This document shows, piece after piece, positions 24,000 through 35,362 of a stretch of DNA of 64,000 bases; positions within the stretch are counted from its first letter, which is position 1; every line of letters begins with the position of its first letter. The stretch covers positions 56,427,783-56,491,782 of the forward strand of contig CM057228.1 of NCBI GenBank assembly GCA_029891385.1, given 5' to 3'. The notes under the pieces are model-generated. The model worked only from the letters and a program-made list of their open reading frames with translations. It was not told the DNA's origin and did not search any database. The DNA comes from Erythroxylum novogranatense. Taxonomy: Eukaryota > Streptophyta > Magnoliopsida > Malpighiales > Erythroxylaceae. Both the position numbers and the translations under genes were made by a program.

Positions 24000-24650
24000 A
24001 ATTCATCATAATCTTCGTTTTGAAAAGTTTTGCCAGTCCTTCACCTTTCTTTACCCAGGATATATGGAGTCAGATTCCAATGGTACGTAATACAAAAAAA
24101 ATCCTCTACTGACTCTTTTTGATCATCCAATCACATCAAGGGAATTACCTCAGGCAACTTCCTAGACATTTCCACTACCTAACCACACAACTTAGTGAAC
24201 CTTATTCTCTTCAAGGAGGCTACATATTCATCTATACAAAGAGGTTGACCTATATAACTAGCTAAGTAGCTCAGACTAGTTATGGACAAATATTTAAATG
24301 AACATTATAAATACTAATCCATGATAAAACATGTTTGAACTTCATGTAATCCATCTTCATCCCCCGATACTAACTTTATAGAAAAATTAGATTATCCTTG
24401 ATGTGCCAAGGTCTATGTTTAAGACTTTGTGAACTTCTTCCATAAAGTTAAACTTAAAGATAAATAGTCCTTAAAGGATGAAGAGTGTTTCACGAAGTCC
24501 TATTTTAGCTCATTGAATCTTAGACCATGCAGCCATAGCTAAAAATGCATATCGCTTATTAAAGAAGAACCTACTAAGTTGGCATTCTACTTAAGTGCTT
24601 CTTGTAATAAAATGTCCTTAGGGGATAGACAAGTGTATGACTATCCTTAT
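24000..24650 (-). pseudogene. LINE ORF1, DUF4283 domain
   Basis: Minus-strand translation in shifting frames shows RPWHIKDNLIFL, WISIYNVHLNI, LSYLASYIGQPLCIDEY and ASLKRIRFTKLC, then MSRKLPEVIPL. This is the DUF4283 pattern seen in plant LINE ORF1. A degenerate Y-W-P stretch follows where a CCHC knuckle would be expected. Frameshifts and stops show it is dead. It differs clearly from the ORF1 at 10244-11426, so the two LINEs belong to different lineages. Confidence 0.72.
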
Positions 24651-24849
24651 ATGAAGGGGGAAACTATCCCAATTTAGCCAAAAGGGAGAGGTCACCCACC
24701 ACCTAGAAGCAAATCTTCCTAGAGGGGTGGTCTGAAGGGTTGACAAAAGCATTAGGAGCAACAAGAGTTTCCTTGACCAACAAGTGAATGTTAATTAAGG
24801 TGGAAGAGGAAGGTTGGGGCTCAACCAAGGCTTGGGTAGTAAAGACAAG

Positions 24850-27230
24850 TTCTATGTAACTTTCAGAACTCTTCTCACATATAACCTATGTCCAAGAAAT
24901 TAAGGTCACTAATTTAGTATCAAATATATTAAACAAGGTAAATTCCACTTAGAATAAAATATAAAAGTAAGAAAATCAAGTAATTGATTGTATGTTATAA
25001 CTACCAAATAAGATTAGGACTTCAATCATATATTAGTTATTCCCACTATTTTAGTCAAAATAATACCCCTTGATACTATTCAAAAGATTAATATAATCTT
25101 TCTATATTGGGCTAAGATCCCATTCAAATTTAGTTGAATTTTTTTCTCATCAAACTAACTATACTTGAATTAGATAGATAACAACTTTATCAATCACATC
25201 TCGTATGATTTCTAGATTTATCGGTGACAACTCTTGAAAAAACATATCTTATATATTATTTCTAAACCTGCCTCTAAATTCATATGATCATGACTTTGCT
25301 TATCCAAATAAAACAAATTTAGTTAATTAGAACTCATTATTATAAGACTAAATATATTTGGGTTAAAACGACTTTAAATTTGTTCAACAAGCCTAACAAT
25401 AAATAGAAACTTTGATTTATTCTTATAATAATAAAAGGCAACAATCATGTACTTAATATTTTTAACAAGGGATTTAATTTTAAATAGTCTCATCAAACAC
25501 AAAATTGCATGTAATAATATCACATATATAAAACATGCAATTTAATATACATCCAATATAATATCAAACATATAAATAGAATATGGAACTTATGCACTCA
25601 TATTCAAATTTTATGCGTCATATATCAAGCTTTATTTGACTCTAGTTATTAATTCTTATAATCTAAAATAATATTTCAACACTTTGGCTAATTAAATAAG
25701 ATTAAAACTATTGATTCATAGATAAATAAAATTCAAATTTCAAATAGAAATTTGTATTGATCTAGAAACAATTTTAAAATTCAATTGGAAACTATTTCTA
25801 ATTATCTTGATTATTTTAATAAAATTTAATTGAAAACAATTAAAAAGAAATTAAATAAATTATATTTATTATTATAATTAAAAACTCCTTGTCCAAAATT
25901 CAAAAATCAATAAATTCAAAAATCAATAAATTCTAATCCAATTAGGAAACTATTTCTAATCTAATTAGAGATAATTTTCCTTAATTATTAGAAAACTATT
26001 TTTAATATTAAAAGGAAAATACTTTCAAAATTAAATAAATCACTCTAAAATCAATTAAGATAGTCCTTTATACTATTTATTTAGAGATTAATTTCTTAAT
26101 TCATCAAATTTTTCCTTAATAAATTAGAAAAATATTTTAAAAATATTAAAACTAAAATTTCTCAATTAATAAATGAAAACGCCTTTTCAATTTAATTAAG
26201 AAAATATTTTCTAATAAATCAAGAAACTTATATTCATAAATAAAGAAACAATTTCTAAAAAATAGAATAAGAATTCTCTAAATAAATATAACAATACATT
26301 TAATTTATATCAATCAAATTGAAATAAATAAATTTAATTAAGAAACACCTTTTTGATTATTTAATAAAATATTTTCTTAATTTTAATGAGTCAAATATTA
26401 ATTTCAATCTAATTAAAAATATTAATATTAATTTTAAAACTACATTTCAAAAATTAATCAGGAATAAAGATAATCATTAATCTTAATCAAATTAATAAAA
26501 ATAATTAATATAATTTTGTAATTAATTTTGAATTTTGAATTCTAATTGGAATAAGGCTATTTTTATAAGGGTTAGTTTGTTTTGATGGGGTTTTATTTAG
26601 ACTTGGATTACAGTAATCCTTATCATTAAACAAACCAAAATTATACCTTTATTCTAGTAGCCAAATAAGTTTCATTACGACTTAAGGATATAAAAACCTT
26701 CTTTTCAAACAAGTCATATTTTCCGTATTAAGAATTAACTTATCCCTAATATAGAATATGTTGTTTCTGTGTCCAAACACCGTTATTCAGACTTAAGATT
26801 GCCTTGTCGTTGTTGCCAAACACCCCGTCATCTTCTTAAACAAACCCTAATCACCAAGATTGAAACTCTAGAATCCCTAACAACCATTTATGTTGCCGCT
26901 GATGCCATTCACTAGCTGCCGCCGACCAGTCCTTGTGTTGTCGCAAGCTCCTATGTCAGCCTACTTCTACCACCTCCAGCAGTCGCCTCTTGTTCCAATT
27001 GTCACCAGCTACTATCTTCTCCTAGGCTACTGTCAAACATTATAGCCATGGGAGAAATCGTTAACGTGACATCCACACATTAAGTTACTCCTCTCCTACC
27101 AATTGGCGACGAAAAACAAACTATTGCAAATTACCGACAGAATTTACTTGTCCATTGGTAAATGTGTCTAGAAAATTTAATTTAGCAATGGAACAATACT
27201 GTCGGCAACTAAGGCGAAAATTAGTGGCAA
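24850..27230 (-). mobile_element. element B: interior fragment of the A family, inverted
   Basis: The reverse complement aligns with the interior of element A on both sides of A's LINE insertion (9370-10000 joined to 14549-15660). B is therefore an uninterrupted version of that interior. The part near 26780-27060 is more GC-rich and may match A's 8925-9360 region only weakly. Neither LTR of B is visible. At 27100-27230 there are ACCGACAG and CTGTCGGC words resembling CACTA subterminal repeats, whose owner I cannot determine. Confidence 0.65.
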
Positions 27231-27234
27231 AAAT

Positions 27235-29620
27235 GAATTATTGAAATTTTCTTCATTTATAAAGATATCTTGAATAGTTCTTTAGTGTAATTTTCTTCAT
27301 TTACTTCATTTTTTTGATTTGGAACTCAAGAAAGAAGTTAAGTTCTCCTATCATACTCATCTTGAACTTCCTAATCATAAAGTTAGGAAATTATTACATA
27401 TATTGTCATTAATATCATAAATAATAACATCATTGTCTTAAATTTGAACAATTACGATATCATGCTTGTATATTTTAATAAAGAGCTTAATGTCAACCTT
27501 GCCTTTAGAGAATCCATTTTATAAAGGAAATGCACTTAGTTTGGTGTAGGTACTCAAGTCTACACTTTATTCCTCTCAAATTGATTAAACTCCACATTCA
27601 TAGCAAGAGCCTAACTTTCATCATTAAGGACATCTTTTATTGTCTTAAATTCAATTTAATAAATTAAGGTAATATGAAAAAAAATCTTTAAGTTGAGGTA
27701 GTGATTACCCCTTATTAAACATCATCTAAATTTTGATTTGGAAGATGACTTTTCTTTCAATTCCCAATCTTGTGGGAGTTCCTCATCCTACTTGTTTCCC
27801 TCACTTGGTTCAACAATATTCATGATTGATTTGTTGGTAATCACTTTTAATCCCAAGAAAGGCTAATGACTTTAGATCTTTATATATACCTATCTCATCT
27901 CTTCAAAATCATTCTTGGAAATTAGAGGGTTATATTCATAGAAAAGACATGCATAGACTCTTCAATTGTAATTTCTTCCTATTAAATGCCCTATTAAATC
28001 TTCACAAAGTTTTCAAACCTTTAATGTTTAAATTCCCTACTACAGTCACTCCTAATAAAGGCAACAAAACATTTATTTTCTTTTTGTACCCTTTTGATAA
28101 ATTTGGCAAATGCCCTATAGCCTTCATCTTTGTTTACTAAGCATAAGACCAAAGTAAATGTACTAAAATTATCAATTATGAAGAAAGAAAAAAAATTAAC
28201 TGCCTAAACGAGCAACCTTAGTCGTTGTAAATAAATCCATATGAAGTTATTGTAAAAGTCTAGTGGGAGTTACCGATTTTTTACTTTTGAATGAGATTTT
28301 GGTTTGTATTCTCATTTGACAACGAATACAATTCTTCTTGAAGTTTGGCCTCTAGAAGCCTATTTACATGTTGATTAGAGATGAGGTTGAAATAGAGGCC
28401 CATACTTGCATTCCTAAGTCTCCTATTCCAAATCCACGTGCTTTCTCTAATAGACATTAGACACTTCATATCTTGGTTAGAAAAATCATCAACACCTTCT
28501 CTTTTTCCTTAAAAAATGTAATGCACGATATCCCTTTATAGTACAATTTTAGCCTTTATCATGTAGTAGGCTCACATTTAACAAGTTATGCTTCAATCCA
28601 TCAACTTAAAGTACATTATCAGTAATTTTGTGATCTTTCTTACCAACTTTATCAATGTAAATTATCTTACACTTGGTATTATCTCCAAAATTGACGAATT
28701 CTCCATCTTTGTCTCTTAGAGTTGAAACTTAGGACCATGAGCATTCATAAACCTTGAGTGTCCACTATCCATGTATCATTTGTTCCTCTTTTTCTTAAAA
28801 TACCTATAAAATAACCCAATTAATGTGTTTTAGGTACCTAAATAGCTTAGTTATTTAGTTGTTAGTCTCCTTCTTTTTAACCCACTTGCTTTAGAGTTTA
28901 TTCATTACTCTTTGTTTCGAGAAGCAAAATTTGTTAATATGCCCATATTTACCATAAAAGTAACATACTATGTCATATGATTTAATTGTATGACGATGAA
29001 CAATATAACTTAATGTAAACATACATTCTTTATTCTTCAATATACGTATGGGCCATGGAAACTTTTGCTTTATATAAGTGATTGGATGGTCTCTTTAAAT
29101 AATGAAAAGCAATAACATACTTTTATGTTCGAACATATATTTCTTTCATTGTAATGACACTTGTGTGGAGTATGAAAATGTCATATAATTATGCTTGGTG
29201 TAAGCCAATGTGATATGAGTGGGATTGCATGTTATGTTCTATATTGGTATATAAGTTATGCATATTCTTTTATTAAGAGTGTTAAATTATTGGTCTAGAT
29301 TGTGAATGATCTATGAAAGCTTAAGGTTTGCTCTTAACGTGAGCCTTAGTGGATGTGTCATATGTGTGCATAGATATGGATGCTCCATGTTGATTTTTCA
29401 TTGTACGCATTGGTTCTTTAGTACATAAATGTTTTCCTCTGATAAAAATAGTCTTAAGTGTTGTAAGCATTCTCATGACTATATTTGATTCTATACCTAC
29501 TACTAGAACTCTTTTGAGCTTATAACATGTTCTGTAGTTTCTCACTTCCTTTACTGAACTTAGACAATGAGTCCTTGAGATAATCAAATACCTTCATGCA
29601 ACTCTACATTCTCATACTTT
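27235..29620 (-). pseudogene. Copia gag-pol (gag, protease, integrase, RT) remnant
   Basis: On the minus strand from high to low coordinate I read a gag C-terminal region (KFSKGSEKLQNML), a zinc knuckle remnant (CYFYGKYGHINKFC near 28960) and a protease region with a degenerate DSG..HM. Then come FVNFGDNTKCKIIYIDKVG and VDGLKHNLLNVSLLHDKG, followed by the integrase lead-in STWIWNRRLRNASM and integrase core pieces (AFAKFIKRVQKENKC). RT pieces close the series (HDIVIVQIYDNDVIIYDIND, MSMIGELNFFLEFQIKK). The order is correct for Ty1/Copia. A large part between integrase and RT is missing, and stops are frequent. The upstream end is cut by CACTA sequence at about 29690. Confidence 0.82.
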
Positions 29621-30058
29621 AAAGTGTCTAAATTATGATTATTGTAATCATTATGTACTCGCGAACTTTTTTAATTTTTATTAATATCCTTTATTTCATA
29701 GCAAATATGGAGTCGTTGGTAGGAGTATTGAACATCACCTGAGGCAATGTCTATCTTAGGGTGTAACTCCACCAACAGATGTGGAGGTTTGGGGGAGAGA
29801 GTCTTCCAGTACGTACGAAAGGATCAATAACCTACCACGAGCATGCACATAGACTTGTAAGTATCTAAACTTGACACTTATATTGTAAATGTTTTATTTT
29901 GTTGTATTACGGATAATGATAATGGTATAAATGTCTAATGCTAATATAGTTGTGTTGAGTGATTTTATTTGTTCAATAGGGGGAACTATCATTAAAATAG
30001 AGTAAACTTTGCCAAAATTTTTATAAAATATAGTTCACATCTAACATTTTAGGTTAAA

Positions 30059-30555
30059 TATGCAAGAAAAGTCTATGAGCATGAGGCATACACCTATTCA
30101 GGTGTTATTGCACACTCGCACGAAGAAACATGACGGTATGACATTCATCAATAATCAATGCAGAGAACTGAAAGTATGTGAAATTAACACTTCGATATTA
30201 TTTCTTAATAATTACCACTTACTAATATAAACATTGCTTCCTAATAAGACCAAGTGAAATTAACGTTTCATTATTATTTCTTAATAATTATCACTTACTA
30301 ATATAAACATTGCTTCCTAATAAGACCAAATACAAGAAACCATTCAGCGACAGTCTTAGCAGGAACAACCTGTTAATGAGAGTCAGACGTATTTTGATGT
30401 TGTGGGTGGTAGGACCGTCATGAAAGGATCTTTGGGCTAGGTTCATTTGCGAACATATGTTATTTGCAATCCTCCGCGTCCAGTACAGTAGTATCGAGTA
30501 GACGATCGCAAACTAATCAAGTCATTCAGCTTCAAACAATAGTGGACACATTGAT
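30059..30555 (+). pseudogene. CACTA transposase_24-type ORF, 5' piece
   Basis: One exon gives HTPIQVLLHTRTKKHDGMTF, matching the ELF..THTRKDG.FV motif of Ptta/En/Spm proteins. After a probable intron, which contains a 76-bp tandem duplication, a second exon gives YFDVVGGRT, RIFGLGSFANICYLQSS and a coil (NQVIQLQTIVDTLI). The coil resumes after the solo LTR at 34512 as DTIAQLTQEMDA before TAG. A stop and a frameshift near 30440 make it a pseudogene apart from the insertion. In En/Spm elements this protein accompanies the TNP2-like transposase; its precise role is not settled. Confidence 0.75.
30178..30329. repeat. 76-bp tandem duplication
   Basis: Unit 1 (30178-30253) and unit 2 (30254-30329) both run from GTGAAATTAAC to ATAAGACCAA, with only a few differences (ACACTTCGATA against ACGTTTCATTA). 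It lies in the probable intron of the CACTA gene. Confidence 0.92.
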
Positions 30556-32390
30556 TGTAACATCCCATCACCGATGAGAAGGGTAAAATAGTAATTTAGA
30601 ACGGGTTAGGAGTGTTTAAAATTGTTTTGCTATGTGCATACATTCATATATACACGTGAAAAGTGAATTTTGCACATGTAATGATTACTCATGCATTTAT
30701 GGCATTTCCTGGTATATGTGTCATTAATGTGATTATTGTGAAAAATATGATTTTTGTGCTTGAAAATTTAATTGGAGTGGGTCTTTGTGTGTTTTGAATT
30801 TTTGGATAATTTTAGAAATTTTTCTGAAAATTCTTGGGGTACTTTTTCGGACTAGGAAAAATGTCAAGTGGTAGACTGACTGGTTAGTGGTAGTAAAAAG
30901 TATTGTCCAATGGCACTGGAAATTAGATACAGGATTTTAGGAATTTTAAATTTAAGCCATTGAAATTTTGGGGAGAAATTGGACTAGAAATTGGAAGTGA
31001 ATTGGAACAAGTTAGGTGAGCAAATGAGAGGGTGACATGTGGCAAGTGTCATTTGTCACTTGCCTAACATGCCACCTTAGTTGCTTAGGTTAATAAAAAA
31101 AAGCATGTCTTGTGAGTTGTACGATGCTCCTCCTTTGAAAGAATTAAAAGTGACTTAGATGAAGTTCCTCCTTCATAATCTGTAGCTCTCTCTTATTCTC
31201 TCTTGTTTCTCCTTCGTTGGTTCTCCACGTTACAAGAAAGCTCTTCTTTGTTACTTGCTTACTCTTCCTTTATTCACACACAAATCCAAACCTAACCTTT
31301 GTGATGCTAATAATCGTATATGTGTTGGAAGGAGAGAAGTTGCTGTCTTGTTGAAGAATTGAAGAAAGTGGAAGCTTAAGTAGGTAAGGTTGTGTTTTAT
31401 GTTCTCAATTGGTAGTTAAATGCATTAATTGTGGTGCTATGTAAACTAATTTCACGGAATTGTTCTTTGATTCTATGGGTAGGTTATTTTCATTGGTTGA
31501 TTTATGATTGATTGAGGATGAATGATATGTCATGTGGGATAGGTGAATTGAGTGTTTTGGATTAATTTTAATGATGTTAGATGAGTGTTTATTAAAGGAA
31601 AATGATTGAGTGTGTGTGCTGCAATTTTGTCGATTACTATTCAAGGATAGTTTGTGAGTTATTTATGGTGGATATATGAAGAGAATTGAGTGTTGATTGG
31701 TTTAGAAATGGTATGGAAGATGTAGAATGTGAGTTAGGTTGTGAATCTGGAAAATTTGCTTTGTGTATGTTCCAATGATTTGGTCATAACTTTTTATATG
31801 GTCATGTTATTGAGATGAGATTTGACTTGAATTAAACTTGAGAAGTTTGGCTAGAATTTGTATGAAGGAAGTGCTGTCCAATTTTGACTTGAAGGGTTCT
31901 GAATTTTGCCTTGAAAGTGGGCAATATGTGCAGGATGGATAGTGCCATGTTTGTGATCCTAACATTGAAAATTTGTGACCTGAAACTTTGGAGAATTTTT
32001 CTAGGCTAAATGAGACAGATTTTGTGAAATTGGTCTTCATGAAAGTTGAAGATTTTCTTGTTAGCTTTCTATCGCCACTAAGTATGACATTTTTTGATTT
32101 TGAGGTTGAAAGTTATGACTTGTTAATTTTCAGATGGTATTTCAAAGTATTAATGTGCTTTGTGTGTGAAATGTCTCTAAGTATGGATTTTGTGGTTACT
32201 ATACTTTGAAGCCAATTCTAGACTATTAGGGTTTAAATTAGCTCAAGTGGTCTTATGGAAAGTTGTAGAGGAATGTCTTAGCTTTGTAATGATGTATAAT
32301 ATGCTATTTTTGGATGTAAGAATTGTAAGTTATGGATTTTTAAAGTATGGATATGGTTTAGGTGATATCTTTATTTAACAATCTTTAACA

Positions 32391-32930
32391 GGGCAACCAC
32401 AATCATGTGAGAAATTGACCTAGTTAGAGGTGAAATTTGTTTCTAAGTCCTTCATGAGAATTGTAGCATGTTTTTTGATATTTTCATTGATAGAAAGCAT
32501 GAAATTTTTGGACAATGGGATAGGAAGTTATGAGTTTGAGAAGATTGTGGTACCGTTAGGATGACATGTGCAGGGCAGAAACTTTGATTGAGATTTTGAC
32601 CCATTAGAGGTTGAATTTGCTTTCAAGTTGTTCATGAAAGTTGTATAATATGTTCTGATCTTTCTTTTGATATAAAGCTTGAAATTTTTGGCAAAGGGAA
32701 TGGGAAGATATGATTTTTTGGAAGAATGTTGTACTGCTTTGGAAAATTGTGATTAGGCAGAAACTTTGATTGAATTTTTGACACCCTTAGGGATGAAATT
32801 GGTTTGTGAGTCCTTGAAGGAACTTATAGGGTTTTATGTGATCTTTCTAATGATACCCAATTTGTCACATTTGGACACTTATGTGAAAAGTTAGGTTTTG
32901 TGTAAGAAGAGAGGGAAATAGATACAAATG
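32391..32930 (+). repeat. about 180-bp repeated modules in LTR 30556
   Basis: GGGCA-led units begin at 32391, 32573 and 32755, giving a period of 182. Each holds a TTTGACC line, a GAAATT line, TTCATGAAAGTTGTA or a variant (32451, 32631, 32811; spacing 180) and an ATTGATA...AAG..TGAAATTTTTGG line. Weaker earlier units start near 32040 and 32257. The units are diverged, so the array is old. Confidence 0.7.
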
Positions 32931-34047
32931 TGATTTTCTTAGAATTGTATTTTTTTTTGTTCTAATTTGACCCTTTTGCCATTTTTTGTGTATAATTTTG
33001 TCATCCGACCTCCGATTGACTTGATTTTCGAGGCGTTAGATTCATAAGTCATTTAATTGCTCTCTATGAGAATTTGTGAATTTTGGAGATTAAATTGAAA
33101 GTGTTGGATTAAATCAAAGTTAGAGGACCGAGCGATTATTTTCTAGTCCGTGTTTTAGCAACAATTAGACCTATAGAGATCCGAATTTAGTGATTTTGGT
33201 GTCTTTGGATTTTTAAAATTTAGAGGAAATTTATGTGATGAATATTGATGGAATAATACCGGGAATGTCACGAACATGCATTGTACACATTTTAATTTCT
33301 ACATGTGCATTCTTGAATATTTCTGATTGTACACTTGGTAATATTGGTGTATTTTAATTGTTATAGAGGCGCGTTTGGAACGTTAACCCACAAACGTTGC
33401 CGAGACTTCCAGGCATTAGCTTCGGAAGCTATTGGTAAGTGACCTAGAAGGTTCTCTCAATTATTGATTGCTTATAATTCTGTGGTGATTAATGGTGGGT
33501 TTGAGATTGTTTCTGATTGTAGATTTCGGACAGAAGGTCCGATGACTGAGTATTGGGGAGCTATGACATAGAAGTGCTACTTGTATGTGAATTTGTGAAC
33601 TACTTGTTTATGATGTGATACATTGTGACACATGGGTTGATTGTGATATATATATACTGCTAAATTGTGACATGTGCATTCCATGCATGAATGCATGATC
33701 AGATAATGACAGTTATGACCGGAGCAGCCACCGAGAGCTAAAAGCTCAACGATTGTATGTGGGCCTCAAGCCCTACAGTGATTTAGAGCCTCAGGCTCAA
33801 CGATTAATGTGCCCATATTGGGACAGTTCAGGCGCTCAGTCACAACACCGTAATAAATTGGAAAAAGAGTCACATGAACATTTCATATGCATTTGCTTAC
33901 ATATATTTGATTGAGTGAAAGACAAATTGCCTTATGCTTATGTGAAAATAAAATGTATTACTGATATGATCATGTGATACTTCTGATTGATGTGAAATTA
34001 AGAAATACCATACTTGTGACATGCTTGATTGTTGCATGAATTAAGTG

Positions 34048-34111
34048 AACCATCGATAATGGTTACCTCACTGAGTTCACAAACTCACCAAAAATTGCAA
34101 CCTATTTTCAG
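34048..34111 (+). other. paired hairpins and 3' splice-site-like tract in LTR 30556
   Basis: AACCAT-CGATA-ATGGTT (34048-34064) is followed by GAGTT-CACA-AACTC (34073-34086). 25 nt after the second stem lies CAG (34109-34111), preceded by CCTATTTT. LTRs E, F and G have the same layout. A donor-like TTGGTAAGT at 33432-33440 would give a 677-nt intron. This is a sequence pattern only; no splicing is shown. Confidence 0.5.
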
Positions 34112-34849
34112 GACCGAGAGTAGACTCCTAGCTCCAGAGGAACTTTTCTTGCTGTGTAGATTGTGTTGGCGAGAGAAGTCATGCCTCACAGGTCGGTCAG
34201 CTGGGACTTTTGGGATGATCTAGTTAGAGCTGATGTATTTTCCCTATTTATATAGCATTTTGTACTAGGTTTTTGGAGTGATGTACAGACAGTAAATGAT
34301 AACAGATGTATAAACCTCTGATTTTGATGAAATGAAATAGGGAAAATTTTGGTTTTAAAAAGTTGTTATTTTGTCCTGATGTTTTATTATTTTGATGCCA
34401 TGTGAAGTCTAGTAGTGATTGTTCGTAACTCACCCTTATCGTAGGATATGTATCGGAATGACCTACGGGCGTCCCGGTGTGTATCCTGTGGTAAGGGAGC
34501 GCTACATTAATAGACACCATAGCTCAGCTAACACAAGAGATGGATGCGTAGAAGGCAAGCGGTAGCACCTCAGGGCATTGGTGGTCACCCGAGCATTAGG
34601 ATTGTTGTAGTCATTTCCTTTGAATTGCAAACACTTATTATGTACACTTGGATGTTTTCATTACCAATAAGATAATTTTAACTTTATATCATTAAGCAAC
34701 TTTCTATTTAAACAAATTAAATATATAAACGAACAAATTTATTATGCACAAATAATTTATAACTATTGAAATTTAACTATTGAAATTAAATATTATGCAT
34801 TTATCATAAGATAGTGAAATAAAATTAAATATTTCGGATTTTTTTAAAA

Positions 34850-35271
34850 CATTTCTTAATTTTATTCACCGACGAATATAAAGGACCGTCACAAAAATTA
34901 TATTACCAACGGAATATATTAAACTATCGGTAAATTGGATGATATTTACCGACCGTTTTTCTTCTTCTGTTGGTAATATTGAAACCTTTTGCGATTATTT
35001 AAACTACGATTTATTGACCATTCTTTTTTTTTTTCCATCGGCAAACAACAGAAATAATCTTTTGTCAGAAAATTTACCGACGTTATGTCTGTCCGTCGGT
35101 ATATTTTATTGATGGATAAACACATGAAAAGTCCGTCATTAAATTTATCTACGTCTGTATTAACGACGCTTTTGTCCGTCGTTAAATTCTGTCGATAATT
35201 TGTTTTACCAACGGAATATAAGCATTTTCCGTTAGTGTTTATCGTCGGTAATCTATAGTTTTCTTATTGTG
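34850..35271 (+). repeat. CACTA subterminal repeats and terminal inverted repeat
   Basis: ACCGACGA, ACCAACGGAATATA, ACCGACCG, CCGTCGGTATA, CCGTCGTTAAA and ATCGTCGGTAAT words occur in both orientations over 400 bp and end in TTTTCTTATTGTG. This matches the subterminal and terminal organisation of plant CACTA elements, where the transposase complex binds. Confidence 0.85.
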
Positions 35272-35362
35272 TATGTGTGTAACCATTGCTTGCTTCAAGC
35301 TATTAGCCTCATATGTCGATGATGGAGCAGCAACAAACCAAACCACGCGAAGCTATCCATTA

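Larger units (their letters stand above)
21441..24850 (-). mobile_element. second L1-type LINE, 3' truncated, split by a MITE
   Basis: Read on the minus strand it has ORF1 (DUF4283, about 24600-24000), then ORF2 with the endonuclease start near 23493, the linker near 22200-22560 and RT motifs at about 22000-21450. The sequence stops inside the RT domain at 21440 and joins the Copia RNase H fragment. The upstream edge at about 24850 is where homology with element A ends. A 318-bp MITE interrupts the start of ORF2. Confidence 0.75.
30556..34506 (+). mobile_element. 3951-bp Gypsy-type solo LTR inside the CACTA gene
   Basis: It starts TGTAACATCCC and ends GGGAGCGCTACA. TTGAT (30551-30555) on the left and TTAAT (34507-34511) on the right form the target duplication with one change. 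The duplicated copy of the right edge (45549-45553) still reads TTGAT, so the original duplication was perfect and the change came after the segmental duplication. No primer site, gag-pol or polypurine tract lies inside, hence a solo LTR. It contains GA-rich leader-like sequence (31140-31400), modules repeated at about 180 bp (about 32030-32930), a donor-like GTAAGT (33435) and a hairpin plus acceptor-like CAG (34048-34111). Gypsy assignment rests on similarity to LTR F, whose PPT context is Gypsy-like. Confidence 0.85.
29695..35271 (+). mobile_element. CACTA (En/Spm) element, 3' part, split by a solo LTR
   Basis: A transposase_24 (Ptta/En/Spm)-type gene remnant (30059-30555, continuing at 34507) is followed by a subterminal zone dense in ACCGACGG/CCGTCGGT words (34850-35255). 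The terminal repeat TTTTCTTATTGTG at 35259-35271 is the complement of CACAATAAGAAAA. The usual end is CACTA, so one base differs. The 5' end and the TNP2 transposase gene are not present here. A 3951-bp solo LTR interrupts the gene. Confidence 0.8.

Noticed and set aside
27100..27230. Left end of the CACTA element that finishes at 35271
   Set aside because: ACCGACAG and CTGTCGGC words are suggestive, but no CACTA-type terminal repeat is visible, and a Copia gag-pol remnant on the other strand lies between.
32391..32930. A satellite or CRISPR-like array
   Set aside because: Units are diverged, contiguous, and confined to LTR sequence. There are no spacers or short exact repeats, and the setting is a plant genome.
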